From positions 124,001-188,000 of the forward strand of contig NZ_JRVC01000005.1 in NCBI RefSeq assembly GCF_000807925.1: 64,000 nt of DNA, read 5' to 3'. This DNA is from Novosphingobium subterraneum (GTDB lineage Bacteria > Pseudomonadota > Alphaproteobacteria > Sphingomonadales > Sphingomonadaceae). The notes beneath the pieces are model-generated. The model worked only from the letters and a program-made list of their open reading frames with translations. It was not told the DNA's origin and searched no databases. The position numbers and the translations under genes were made by a program. Positions within the stretch are counted from its first letter, which is position 1; every line of letters begins with the position of its first letter. Shown piece by piece: positions 45,484 through 54,235 of the stretch.

Positions 45484-45873
45484 CTAGCGCGGGTGTCTGG
45501 CGTTCAAGAATATGCCCGCAAGGTTCTGCTCGCGCTTAACCCATCGAACACGCGTGGGCGGATTCGCTCCAGCCAGCTTCCGGAAGCGCTCCAGATGCAC
45601 CCGGTCACTTGGCGAAGCCGCTTTCGCGCGGCCATTGGCCTGTGCGATCACCGAACGGCTGTCTCCCAACAGATCGAATGCGGCGGCGCCACTGGCCTGT
45701 GCCACTTCAAGCGCATGGATCAGGGCCAGCCATTCGGCATCGCCATTGGTGCCGTTGCCAAGATCGGTGCGCACTTGGGCCATCCCACGCATTACAGCCG
45801 CAACCTCGATGGGACCCGGGTTGGGCCGGCAGCCGCCGTCGAAGTAGACCTTGAGACGCTTGTGCTCTGCCAT
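45484..45873 (-). CDS. RNase HI-like protein
   Basis: This 129-residue protein has the RNase H fold. It has Asp12 in VYFDGGCRPNPGP, Glu47 in DAEWLALIHAL and Asp71 in LLGDSRSVI, three of the four usual metal ligands. The fourth Asp (normally N..AD near the C-terminus) appears as NLAGIF, so activity may be reduced or the protein may only bind RNA/DNA hybrids. It is the last gene of the minus-strand lipid operon, 13 bases after the kinase. Confidence 0.82.
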   Translation of the reverse strand: MAEHKRLKVYFDGGCRPNPGPIEVAAVMRGMAQVRTDLGNGTNGDAEWLALIHALEVAQASGAAAFDLLGDSRSVIAQANGRAKAASPSDRVHLERFRKLAGANPPTRVRWVKREQNLAGIFLNARHPR

Positions 45874-45886
45874 GGGTGGCGCGGTA

Positions 45887-46963
45887 TCAGGCCCCGGCCT
45901 TCACCGCAAAACTCAACGCCAGCTCTGCCAGCGGTCGGACTCTTTCCGACATCGCCTTGGCGTGAGCGCTTGAGGCTGTCCCGTCGATCACGCGCTTCTT
46001 GATCCCCTGGATGATGCCTGCCAGCCTGAAGAAGTTGTAGGCAATGTACCAGTCAAGCCCCGGCAATCCGTCACGTCCGGTCTTTTCGCAGTATCGTGCA
46101 ACCACTTCTTCAAGTTCCGGAATGCCCAGCGCCTTGCGGTCCAGGTCCTGCACGCCCGAACGTCCGCCATTGTCCTGCACCCATGCCGTGCAGAAATAGG
46201 TGAAGTCGGCAAGCGGATCGCCCAGCGTGGACAGTTCCCAATCGAGCACCGCAACGACCTTGGCTTGCGTGGGATGGAAGATCATGTTGTCGATGCGATA
46301 ATCGCCATGCACCACGCTGGTCCGCGTCTGCTCGGGGAGGGTTGCGGGCAGCCATTCGATAAGCCGCTCCATCTCGGGCATCGTCTCGGTTTCCGAAAGG
46401 CGATACTGCTTGGTCCAGCGATCGACTTGCCGGCCGAAGTAATTGCCAGGCTTGCCGAAGTCGGAAAGCCCGGCCTGCTCGATATCAACCGAATGCAATG
46501 CGGCAAGCGTATCGACCATGGCGTCGTAGGTCGCACGCCGGAATTCCGGTGTGGCGCCCGGCATTGCGCCGTCCCAGATCGTCCGCCCGTCGACACAGCC
46601 CATGACATAGAACCACGACCCGATGACGCTGTCGTCCGTGCACAGCCCATACTGGCGAGCAACCGGGAAGCCTGTTCCTGATAGCCCCGCCTGAACCTTG
46701 TATTCGCGGTCCACCGCATGGGCCGATGGCAGCAGTTTGCCGAAGGGCTTTCGCCGCAGCACGTAGGGCCCTGAAGGGCTGTCGATCTTGTAGGTCGGGT
46801 TCGATTGCCCGCCCTTGAATTTCGAGACCGTAAGCGGGCCCTGAAAGCCCGCCACGTTTTCCTCGAACCAGCGGGTCAGGCTTGCCTCATCCAGCTTGTC
46901 CGCGCCTTCGGGAACGACCGTTCCCGTAAACGCTGCCTGTGCGTCCATCACCGCCTCGCTCAT
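45887..46963 (-). CDS. APH-type phosphotransferase (ACAD10/11 kinase-like, LvaA-like)
   Basis: This 358-residue protein of the aminoglycoside phosphotransferase/choline kinase fold has KGGQSNPTYKID (nucleotide loop), the catalytic VVHGDYRIDNMIFHPTQ and the metal-binding VLDWELSTLGDPLADF. This sequence type is the one fused to the dehydrogenase in animal ACAD10/ACAD11 and used as LvaA in Pseudomonas levulinate catabolism, where it phosphorylates 4-hydroxyacyl-CoA. An ACAD10/11-type dehydrogenase two genes away supports the same job. Its start overlaps the ADH stop (ATGA). Confidence 0.88.
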   Translation of the reverse strand: MSEAVMDAQAAFTGTVVPEGADKLDEASLTRWFEENVAGFQGPLTVSKFKGGQSNPTYKIDSPSGPYVLRRKPFGKLLPSAHAVDREYKVQAGLSGTGFPVARQYGLCTDDSVIGSWFYVMGCVDGRTIWDGAMPGATPEFRRATYDAMVDTLAALHSVDIEQAGLSDFGKPGNYFGRQVDRWTKQYRLSETETMPEMERLIEWLPATLPEQTRTSVVHGDYRIDNMIFHPTQAKVVAVLDWELSTLGDPLADFTYFCTAWVQDNGGRSGVQDLDRKALGIPELEEVVARYCEKTGRDGLPGLDWYIAYNFFRLAGIIQGIKKRVIDGTASSAHAKAMSERVRPLAELALSFAVKAGA

Positions 46964-48048
46964 TGGCCGAACACGATGACCGAGCGGGCAGAATTGCCCT
47001 GCTTCATCTTCTCGAACCCTACGTTGATGCCCTCCAACGGAATTCGTTCGGCAATGATGGTGTCGAGATCGAGAAGCCCGCGCATGTAGAAGTCAACCAG
47101 ACGCGGCAGATCCACGGGGAAGTGATTGCCGCCCATGATGGCGCCTTGCAGCTTCTTGTCCGACAGCAGGTCCATCGCCGACAGGCCGACCTTGTGATTA
47201 AGCGGCATCATGCCGAGGATAGTGGCCGTCCCGCCGCGCCGCAGCGAAGCAACTGCCAGGTCGCCGGAAGCCGGCCTGCCCACTGCCTCGATGGCATGGT
47301 GGACGCCGCCCTTGGTCATCTCGACGATTTCCCTGGCTGCATCCGGCCCTGCGTCGATCGCATCGGTCGCGCCGAGCTTCAGCGCCAGTTCGCGCTTCTC
47401 GGGCATGGGGTCGACAGCGATGATTCGTCCGGCCCCTGCAATCTTTGCGGCATTGACGGTGGCCAGTCCCACTCCGCCGCAGCCGACGACGCAGATCGTT
47501 TCGCCCGGCGTCAGCTTGGCGGCGTTGAACACGGCGCCGGCACCGGTCGTCACCGCACATCCGATTACGGCGGCGCGGTCGAGCGGCATGTCCGGCGTGA
47601 TCGCGACGCAGGCATGTTCATGCACCAGCATCTGCTCGGCAAAGGCCGAAAGGTTCAGCATCTGGTTCACGGTGCTGCCATCGTCGGTGCGGGTGAGGCG
47701 CGGGGGCGCGCCAACCCCGCGCCGGGTGTCGGCACCGAGGCACAGCGACATGCGTCCGGTGACGCAGAACTCGCAGTGCCCGCAGAAGGCCGACAGGCAG
47801 GTGACGACCGCGTCACCCACCTTCACGGTCCGCACTTCCGAACCCACGGCCTCGACGATCCCGGCTGCTTCATGTCCTGGCACGGCCGGGAGCGGATGCG
47901 GATAGGCGCCCTCGATGAAGTGCAGGTCCGAATGACACAGCCCGCAAGCGGCCGTACGGATCAGAACTTCGTGCGGACCCGGCTTTGAAACGGTCAGGTC
48001 CTGGATTTCGAGCGGTTTGCCCGGTTCGACGAGTACGGCGGCTTTCAT
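46960..48048 (-). CDS. Zinc-dependent alcohol dehydrogenase (MDR family)
   Basis: This 362-residue class III-like MDR enzyme has the catalytic zinc site (CGLCHSDLH, GHEAAG), the structural zinc lobe C-x2-C-x2-C-x7-C (CGHCEFCVTGRMSLC) and the NAD motif VVGCGGVGLATVNA. It oxidises an alcohol to an aldehyde or ketone with NAD. ATG 48048 has AGGAGAG upstream; the open frame beyond it runs into the acyl-CoA dehydrogenase. It lies between that gene and the kinase, suggesting a hydroxyl-acyl or side-chain alcohol substrate. Confidence 0.92.
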   Translation of the reverse strand: MKAAVLVEPGKPLEIQDLTVSKPGPHEVLIRTAACGLCHSDLHFIEGAYPHPLPAVPGHEAAGIVEAVGSEVRTVKVGDAVVTCLSAFCGHCEFCVTGRMSLCLGADTRRGVGAPPRLTRTDDGSTVNQMLNLSAFAEQMLVHEHACVAITPDMPLDRAAVIGCAVTTGAGAVFNAAKLTPGETICVVGCGGVGLATVNAAKIAGAGRIIAVDPMPEKRELALKLGATDAIDAGPDAAREIVEMTKGGVHHAIEAVGRPASGDLAVASLRRGGTATILGMMPLNHKVGLSAMDLLSDKKLQGAIMGGNHFPVDLPRLVDFYMRGLLDLDTIIAERIPLEGINVGFEKMKQGNSARSVIVFGQ

Positions 48049-48059
48049 CTTCTCTCTCC

Positions 48060-49352
48060 TTACCGAGCCACGCCCAGATCGCCCGAACTGAAGCCACGGT
48101 CGCCCGAGGGCAATTCCGAATGACGGGCAAATTCGATGCGGGCGATGGCGCGGGCGTGAACTTCGTCTGGTCCATCGGCCAGTCGCAGCGTCCGCTGGTG
48201 GGCATAGGCTTCGGCAAGACCGAAGTCTTCCGAAACGCCGCCGCCGCCATGGGCCTGGATCGCATCGTCGATGATCCGCAAGGCCATGTTCGGCGCCTGG
48301 ACCTTGATCATCGCAATTTCCAGCGCAGCCGACTTGTTGCCGACCTTGTCCATCATGTCCGCCGCCTTGAGACAGAGCAGGCGGGTCATTTCGATGTCGA
48401 TGCGGGCCTGCGCGATGCGCCATTCCCAGATCGATTGATCAGCCACGCGCTTGCCGAAGGCCACGCGCGATTGCAGGCGCTTGGCCATCTTGGCAATCGC
48501 CTCCTCGGCCACGCCGATCGTGCGCATGCAGTGATGGATGCGGCCCGGCCCGAGGCGTCCCTGCGCAATCTCGAAGCCGCGACCTTCGCCGAGCAGGATG
48601 TTGGATGCGGGCACGCGCACGTTGTTCATCACCACTTCCATGTGGCCGTGCGGCGCGTCGTCATAGCCGAAGACGGGCAGGTGACGGACGATCTCCACGC
48701 CCGGCGCGTCGAGCGGCATCAGGATCATCGACTGCTGCTGGTGACGCTTGGCCTCGAAGTCGGTCTTTCCCATGACGATGGCGATCTTGCAACGCGGATC
48801 GCCCACGCCCGACGACCACCACTTGCGCCCGTTTATCACGTACTCGTCGCCCTCGCGGCGGATCGAGGTTTCGATGTTGGTCGCGTCCGACGAGGCGACG
48901 GCCGGTTCGGTCATCAGGAAGGCGGAGCGAATCTCGCCGTTCATCAATGGGCGCAGCCACTGCTCCTTCTGCTCGAGAGTGCCGTAGCGATGGAACACTT
49001 CCATGTTCCCGGTATCAGGTGCGGAGCAGTTGAACACCTCGCTGGCCCAGCCGATGCGGCCCATTTCCTCGGCGCAAAGTGCATATTCAAGGTTGGTCAG
49101 GCCCGGACCTTCGAATTCGAAGCTTTCCTCGACATGATGGTGACCGCCGTTGCGCGGCGGCATGAACAGGTTCCAGATTCCGGCAGCCTTGGCCTTGGCC
49201 TTCTCCTGCTCGACCGTCTGCAAAACCTTCCACCGGTCACCCGTCGCCTGTTCGGCCTTGTAGTCCTTGTAGCGCGGGCGGACGTTGTCCTCGATGAACT
49301 GGCGGACGCGGTCACGCCAATACTTCTGGCGGTCGGTCGGTTCGAAATCCAT
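48060..49352 (-). CDS. ACAD10/11-type acyl-CoA dehydrogenase (LvaC-like)
   Basis: This 430-residue flavoprotein shows the ACAD10/11-specific blocks [32 protein letters not shown] and [16 protein letters not shown]. At the catalytic position, where most ACADs have YEGT, it has LADGPDEVH, as in ACAD11. Known relatives convert 4-phosphoacyl-CoA, made by an APH-type kinase, into an enoyl- or 3-hydroxyacyl-CoA with loss of phosphate. It is 11 bases before the ADH gene. A TTAA-N4-CCGATTAAG motif lies 59-76 bases upstream. Confidence 0.9.
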   Translation of the reverse strand: MDFEPTDRQKYWRDRVRQFIEDNVRPRYKDYKAEQATGDRWKVLQTVEQEKAKAKAAGIWNLFMPPRNGGHHHVEESFEFEGPGLTNLEYALCAEEMGRIGWASEVFNCSAPDTGNMEVFHRYGTLEQKEQWLRPLMNGEIRSAFLMTEPAVASSDATNIETSIRREGDEYVINGRKWWSSGVGDPRCKIAIVMGKTDFEAKRHQQQSMILMPLDAPGVEIVRHLPVFGYDDAPHGHMEVVMNNVRVPASNILLGEGRGFEIAQGRLGPGRIHHCMRTIGVAEEAIAKMAKRLQSRVAFGKRVADQSIWEWRIAQARIDIEMTRLLCLKAADMMDKVGNKSAALEIAMIKVQAPNMALRIIDDAIQAHGGGGVSEDFGLAEAYAHQRTLRLADGPDEVHARAIARIEFARHSELPSGDRGFSSGDLGVAR

Positions 49353-49410
49353 GAGCCTCTCCTTGGTTGCCCGGCAATGTCCATCGGGCCATGCGCGAAT
49401 TCAAGCGGAA

Positions 49411-49428
49411 ATTAAGTGACCGATTAAG
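49411..49428. promoter_or_regulatory. Shared 18-bp motif, copy 1
   Basis: ATTAAGTGACCGATTAAG matches the site at 51892-51909 at 13 of 18 positions (TTAA-N4-CCGATTAAG). It is upstream of the ACAD10/11-type gene in a 105-base gap that otherwise lacks features. It is a candidate operator for the region. Confidence 0.45.
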
Positions 49429-49457
49429 TTCTGTCGTTGATTGGGATCATTGCGGCG

Positions 49458-50885
49458 TCAGGGATGCAATCCCGCGGCATCGGGATCGGCCCTTGCCACC
49501 TGATTGAGCCGTTCAAGTCGAGCCTGGTGCGTCGCCCGGTCAATCGGAAATCGCCGGACCACGAATGCGGTCATTCCCGCCAGCACGGCAATGCTGGCGC
49601 AATAGGCAAGACTGAGGCGATATGTCACTTCCGGCGCGACGGCATCGGGGGCGGTGTTGGGTTCCAGTCCCGCAAAGCTCAGTAGCAGCCCGGTACAGAA
49701 CACGCCAAGCCCGCCTGCACACTTCGAGGCAAGGAATGCGCCTGCCGACAGTGTCCCTTCCGACCTTCGCCCGGTCTGTTCCTCGGACGCCTCCACAACA
49801 TCCGCAACCATGGACCACAAGGTCATGGTGCCGGTGACGGTGAAGGTGTTCGAAAGCAGAGTGCATGCAAACATTCCCCCCAGCGACAAGGTAGAACCGT
49901 CTGCTGCCCACAGACCCAGCCAGCGCAACAGTAGCGGGCCTGCCCAGAAGACCATGCCCAGCGGCGCCATCCGCATGACTGTCCCCGCCTTGCCCCAGCG
50001 CAGTTGAGCGCGTCCGACGAGCAGCGATGCTCCCACGACGCTGGCGAAGAGCAGGAATGGGAAGGCCTGCAAGGCGGTTGGCGTGAATTTCCAGACGTAG
50101 AGGTAAAGGTAGTTCGACAAGGCAAACGTGATGCCCTGCGCGGTCAGCGCCGCTGCAATGCCTGCCATCACGATGAGGCAGGCAGGATGTGAGAAGCTCT
50201 CGCGAATTTCGCCCAGAGAAGCGAGGGCGCTCTTCCCTGTCGCCCCCCGTTCCGGTGGCCAGCCGGCAACTGCCCGATGTTGCCCGAATGCCGAAACCAG
50301 CACGCAGGTCACCATCAGCGCTGCGCCGAACAGGCCGAAGTTGCGATAACCTTCGCGTGCCAGCATCGCGTCGGGCAGGAACACGCCATAGGCGAGCAAA
50401 AGCATCAGCAGCCCGCCCCCCCATGAGAACAGGAAGCGGAAGCGTGTCAGGCGCGTCCTCTCGTCGTAGTCGCGGCTGATCTCGGCAACCAAGGCTGCAG
50501 ACGGAACTTCGCACATCGCCACCAATGCGCGCACGATGATGGCTGATGCCAGCAACACGGCAAAGCTCGGCTCTCCGATCGGAGACCACAGGAATATCCA
50601 GGCAAGCCCGAGAGGGATTGGCGCGATATACAGGTAGGGCAATCGCCTGCCCCAGGCGGTTCTGGTGCGGTCGCTGAAATGCCCCACTATCGGGTCGATC
50701 AACCCGTCGAAGACCAGCGCGATCAGGAGGGCCAGGCTGACCAGCCGCGCGTCCATGCCAAGGACCTGATTGTAGAACAGCAGCAGGAACGTGGCGAAGC
50801 CATTGTCCTTTACGCCATAGGCGACACTGCCCAACCCGTTCGCCAGGGCGAGCCGGGTCGGCACGCGGCCTTCGATCGGGATCAT
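49458..50885 (-). CDS. MFS transporter of the GPH (MFS_2) family
   Basis: This 475-residue protein with about 12 transmembrane segments has the GPH-type loop GHFSDRTRTAWGRRLPYLY and paired halves. GPH carriers move sugars or glycosides, and sphingomonad members often sit in catabolic clusters for steroids, terpenoids or aromatics. Its ATG overlaps the SDR stop by four bases. It is probably the uptake or efflux system for the substrate of this operon. The substrate is not known. Confidence 0.85.
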   Translation of the reverse strand: MIPIEGRVPTRLALANGLGSVAYGVKDNGFATFLLLFYNQVLGMDARLVSLALLIALVFDGLIDPIVGHFSDRTRTAWGRRLPYLYIAPIPLGLAWIFLWSPIGEPSFAVLLASAIIVRALVAMCEVPSAALVAEISRDYDERTRLTRFRFLFSWGGGLLMLLLAYGVFLPDAMLAREGYRNFGLFGAALMVTCVLVSAFGQHRAVAGWPPERGATGKSALASLGEIRESFSHPACLIVMAGIAAALTAQGITFALSNYLYLYVWKFTPTALQAFPFLLFASVVGASLLVGRAQLRWGKAGTVMRMAPLGMVFWAGPLLLRWLGLWAADGSTLSLGGMFACTLLSNTFTVTGTMTLWSMVADVVEASEEQTGRRSEGTLSAGAFLASKCAGGLGVFCTGLLLSFAGLEPNTAPDAVAPEVTYRLSLAYCASIAVLAGMTAFVVRRFPIDRATHQARLERLNQVARADPDAAGLHP

Positions 50886-51730
50886 GCAGCCTTTCCGCTG
50901 TCGACCATCTGCTGCAGCGCGTCGAACAGACCCGGCATGTTCGGGTCCCAGCTATGACGCGGCCCGATGGTGATCCCGCCATCGACGATGAGCGATGTAC
51001 CCGTGACAAAGCCCGCCGCCTCGCTGGCGAGGAACAGCACGGCTTGCGCAATGTCGTCAGGCTGTCCGCCGCGCGCCACCGGCTGCGCCTGCTGCGACAT
51101 TGCGGCAATCGCGCCCTTGGCCTGCGCCTCCAGTTCGGCGGGCATATCCAGCGAAGCGGTGAAGATGTTGGTGTTGATGAAGCCCGGCTGGACCGCGTTG
51201 ACCCGGATCTGGTGCTTGGCAAGGTCGGCCGCGGCGACTTTGGTCAGGTGCAGGACGCCAGCCTTGGCGACCGCATAGGCAGTGGGCGAATAGCCCGGTC
51301 CGACTGCGGCAACGCTTGAAGTATTGACGAACGATGCGCCCTTGCGCCCGATCATGTGGGGGACGGCGTAGCGGATGCCGAACGCGACCGAACGCAGCAG
51401 CAGGTCCATAGTCCGGTCCCAGCCTTCGGGCTCGATCTCGTCGATCGGGGCTCTGTCGCCGCCAGCGCCTGCATTGTTGAAGACCGAGTCGATGCCGCCG
51501 GTCTCTGCCGCGGCGCGGTCCATCAGGGCCTTGATGTCCTCGCAACGCGTGACATCGCAGCGGGCAGTGACGACCTTGCCGTTGGATGCGCTCGCCGTCG
51601 CCAGAAGGCCGGCCTCGTCGATGTCGGCAGCGTAGACCGTTGCCCCCTCGGCCGCAAAAGCGATCGCGCTCGCCCTCCCGATTCCCGAAGCTGCGCCGGT
51701 CACGACGACCGTCTTGCCGTTGAATCGCAT
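50882..51730 (-). CDS. SDR-family oxidoreductase (first of the minus-strand operon)
   Basis: This 282-residue short-chain dehydrogenase has the NAD(P) motif TGAASGIG, an Asp (YAADID) at the end of beta-2 that favours NAD, the NNAG block (FNNAGAGG) and the catalytic Ser/Tyr/Lys (YAVAKAG). It opens the SDR-MFS-ACAD-ADH-kinase run, with GGAGAGAGGG before the ATG. In the levulinate pathway an SDR (LvaD) makes the 4-hydroxyacyl-CoA, which gives a plausible role here. A LiuR-like palindrome lies 28-43 bases upstream. Confidence 0.9.
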   Translation of the reverse strand: MRFNGKTVVVTGAASGIGRASAIAFAAEGATVYAADIDEAGLLATASASNGKVVTARCDVTRCEDIKALMDRAAAETGGIDSVFNNAGAGGDRAPIDEIEPEGWDRTMDLLLRSVAFGIRYAVPHMIGRKGASFVNTSSVAAVGPGYSPTAYAVAKAGVLHLTKVAAADLAKHQIRVNAVQPGFINTNIFTASLDMPAELEAQAKGAIAAMSQQAQPVARGGQPDDIAQAVLFLASEAAGFVTGTSLIVDGGITIGPRHSWDPNMPGLFDALQQMVDSGKAA

Positions 51731-51757
51731 CCCTCTCTCCAGCGTTCTTATGTCGTT

Positions 51758-51773
51758 TTACGTTTACGTCAGC
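51758..51773. promoter_or_regulatory. LiuR-like palindrome in the divergent promoter
   Basis: TTTACGTTTACGTCAG is an imperfect palindrome (ACGT-TT-ACGT core) similar to sites reported for LiuR, the MerR-family regulator of branched-chain amino acid and fatty acid breakdown. It lies between the divergent SDR and acyl-CoA dehydrogenase operons. The remaining 51731-51923 sequence shows only the site at 51892-51909. Confidence 0.5.
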
Positions 51774-51891
51774 TTAGGCGCGAAAGACCGTCCGTCAATG
51801 GCGATGGGGTTTACGCTACGGCAAGCGGCACTTGCCCCAAAGCGCAGGAAAGGCGCCGCAAATCCGCCCTTGCCAGACCATCGCGACTCGC

Positions 51892-51909
51892 CTTAACCTT
51901 CCGATTAAG
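51892..51909. promoter_or_regulatory. Shared 18-bp motif, copy 2
   Basis: CTTAACCTTCCGATTAAG has perfect CTTAA/TTAAG arms and shares TTAA-N4-CCGATTAAG with 49411-49428. It abuts the ribosome site (GAGAGGAG) of the acyl-CoA dehydrogenase starting at 51924, so it could act on initiation or translation. Confidence 0.45.
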
Positions 51910-51923
51910 AGAGGAGCATAACC

Positions 51924-53084
51924 ATGTCAGACCTTGATGCTTTCCGCGCGGAAATCCGCGCATGGCTTGAAGAGAACTGCCCTGCCGAAATGCGCGAGCC
52001 CGTCCGCGACGAAGGCGACGTCTGCTGGGGCGGACGCAACTTCAAGTTCAAGAACGAGGCGCAGAAGACCTGGATGGAGCGCTGCGCAGCCAAGGGATAC
52101 ACCGTGCCCGATTGGCCCAAGCCCTATGGTGGCGCCGGCATGTCTCCGGCCGAGGCGAAGATCTGGCGCGAGGAATGCGCCCGCATCGGCGCCCGTCCGC
52201 CGCTGTCCAGCTTCGGCATCTGGATGCTCGGCCCCGCACTGCTGAAGTTCGGCACGGAGGAGCAGAAGGTTCACTACCTCAACCAGATCGCCCGCGGCGA
52301 AATCCGCTGGTGCCAGGGCTATTCGGAACCCGGCTCGGGCTCGGACCTCGTCAGCTTGCAGACTTTCGGCGAGGACAAGGGCGATCACTGGGTCGTCAAC
52401 GGCCAGAAGATCTGGACCTCTTATGCTGATAAGGCTGACTGGATCTTCTGCCTTGTCCGCACCGACAAGGCCAACAAGTACCAGGGCATCAGCTTCCTGC
52501 TGTTCGACATGACCACCCCGGGCGTGACGACCAAGCCGATCAAGCTGATCAGCGGCAATTCGCCGTTTTGCGAAACCTTCTTCGACAACGTCGTGGTGCC
52601 GAAGAACCAGATCGTCGGAGAACTGAATCGCGGCTGGGACGTCGCCAAGTACTTGCTCGGGCATGAGCGCGAGATGATCTCGGGTGCGGGCGGCGGCGAT
52701 CGCCTCAACGCCATCGGCGCGATCGTTGCCCGTAACGGTCTCGAAGACCCGATCCTGCGCGCCGACCTCGCCATGTTCGATGTCGATGCCTTGGCCTATG
52801 CCTGCATGGGCGAGAAGTTCCTGGATGAGGCCAAGGTCGGCCGTGCCCATCCCGCGCAGCCCAACATGATGAAGTATGCCGGCACTGAACTGAACAAGCG
52901 CCGTCACGAACTGCTGATGTCGGCAGGCGGAGCGACGGCACTCGAATGGGAGAGCGAGCGCACCAATGGCGGCTCCCCGTCGCGTTCGTGGCTGCGCACC
53001 AAGGCCAACTCGATCGAGGGCGGCACCAGCGAAGTCATGCTCAACGTCGTTGCAAAACGCATCCTCGAACTGCCGGGAGCCTGA
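51924..53084 (+). CDS. Acyl-CoA dehydrogenase, catalytic-type subunit
   Basis: This 386-residue acyl-CoA dehydrogenase has the FAD/substrate block RWCQGYSEPGSGSDLVSLQT, the C-terminal SIEGGTSEVMLNVVAKRIL (with the Glu at the catalytic position) and LFDMTTPGVTTKPI. It resembles the larger partner of heteromeric ACADs in steroid or isoprenoid side-chain breakdown. The next ACAD gene starts 3 bases after its stop. The substrate chain is unknown. Confidence 0.9.
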   Translation: MSDLDAFRAEIRAWLEENCPAEMREPVRDEGDVCWGGRNFKFKNEAQKTWMERCAAKGYTVPDWPKPYGGAGMSPAEAKIWREECARIGARPPLSSFGIWMLGPALLKFGTEEQKVHYLNQIARGEIRWCQGYSEPGSGSDLVSLQTFGEDKGDHWVVNGQKIWTSYADKADWIFCLVRTDKANKYQGISFLLFDMTTPGVTTKPIKLISGNSPFCETFFDNVVVPKNQIVGELNRGWDVAKYLLGHEREMISGAGGGDRLNAIGAIVARNGLEDPILRADLAMFDVDALAYACMGEKFLDEAKVGRAHPAQPNMMKYAGTELNKRRHELLMSAGGATALEWESERTNGGSPSRSWLRTKANSIEGGTSEVMLNVVAKRILELPGA

Positions 53085-53087
53085 TCG

Positions 53088-54227
53088 ATGCCCCTTTTCC
53101 ACACCGAAGATCAGGCCATGCTGGCCGAAAGCGTCACCGGCTTCATGGCCGATGAAGGCGGCATCAAGAAGCAGCTGCGCCACTATCGCGACATGAACTG
53201 CCAGGATGGCTTCGGCCATGCCCTGTGGAAGCAGTTCGCCGAGATGGGCCTCACCGGCATGCTTGCTGCCGAGGCTGATGGCGGTCTGGCGATGGGCCAC
53301 GTCGAGGCAGGCATCGTCCTGCGCGAAATCGGTCGCAACCTTACCCCTTCGCCATTCCTGACCACCTCGGTCATGGGCGTGACGGCGCTTGCCGGCGGAT
53401 CGGACGAGCTGCGCGGCCGCTGGCTCCCAGGGGTAATGGCCGGCGACAGTGTATTGGCCGTAGCGGTCGACGAAGGTCCGAAACATCGCCCCGAACGCAT
53501 CGCCTGCAAGGCCGAAAAGGCTGGTAACGGCTTCCGCCTTCAGGGCAGCAAGGCCTTCGTCGTGCATGGAGCCTCGGCTGACGCGATCATCGTCGCTGCG
53601 CGCACGTCGGGCAGCGATACCGACAACGACGGCATCACGCTGTTCGCCGTACCCAAGGACGCATCGGGCGTGTCCCACGAGAACCTGCGCCTCGTCGACA
53701 GCGCGATGGCCAGCAACGTCACCTTCGACAGTGTCGAACTCGACGGCGATTGCGTTATCGGAGAAGTCGATGGCGGTCGCGAGCTGCTGAACAAGGTTCT
53801 CCGTGCAGGCCGCATCGGCGCTGCTGCCGAACTGACCGGTGTCGGGCAGGGGGCATTCGACATCACCACCACCTACCTCAAGACGCGCAAGCAGTTCGGC
53901 CAGCTGATCGGAGAATTCCAGGCGCTTCAGCACCGCGCCGCGCACCTCTATTCCGAGCTGGAAATCGCCGAAGCCGCCGTGATCAAGGCGCAGCAACTGC
54001 TCGACGGCAATTCGGAGAAGGCCGACCTCATGGTTTCGGTTGCCAAGGCCAAGGCGGCCAAGGCCTGCAACCTCTCGGTTCGCGAAGGCGTTCAGATGCA
54101 TGGCGGCGTCGGCATGACCGACGAATACGACATCGGCCTCTACATGAAGCGCGACCGTTCGCTCGCCGAGTTCATGGGCGACCAGTATTACCATGCCGAG
54201 CGCGTGGCTCAGCTTAGCGGCTATTGA
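53088..54227 (+). CDS. Acyl-CoA dehydrogenase, non-catalytic-type subunit
   Basis: This 379-residue acyl-CoA dehydrogenase homologue keeps the C-terminal helical domain (KTRKQFGQLIGEFQALQHRA, MHGGVGMTDEYDIGLYMKR) but has SLAEFMGDQYYHAERVA where active enzymes have the catalytic YEGT/IEGG segment. It should therefore need the upstream partner, as in alpha2beta2 ACADs. It is probably co-translated with 51924-53084. Confidence 0.9.
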   Translation: MPLFHTEDQAMLAESVTGFMADEGGIKKQLRHYRDMNCQDGFGHALWKQFAEMGLTGMLAAEADGGLAMGHVEAGIVLREIGRNLTPSPFLTTSVMGVTALAGGSDELRGRWLPGVMAGDSVLAVAVDEGPKHRPERIACKAEKAGNGFRLQGSKAFVVHGASADAIIVAARTSGSDTDNDGITLFAVPKDASGVSHENLRLVDSAMASNVTFDSVELDGDCVIGEVDGGRELLNKVLRAGRIGAAAELTGVGQGAFDITTTYLKTRKQFGQLIGEFQALQHRAAHLYSELEIAEAAVIKAQQLLDGNSEKADLMVSVAKAKAAKACNLSVREGVQMHGGVGMTDEYDIGLYMKRDRSLAEFMGDQYYHAERVAQLSGY

Positions 54228-54235
54228 TGCAATCG

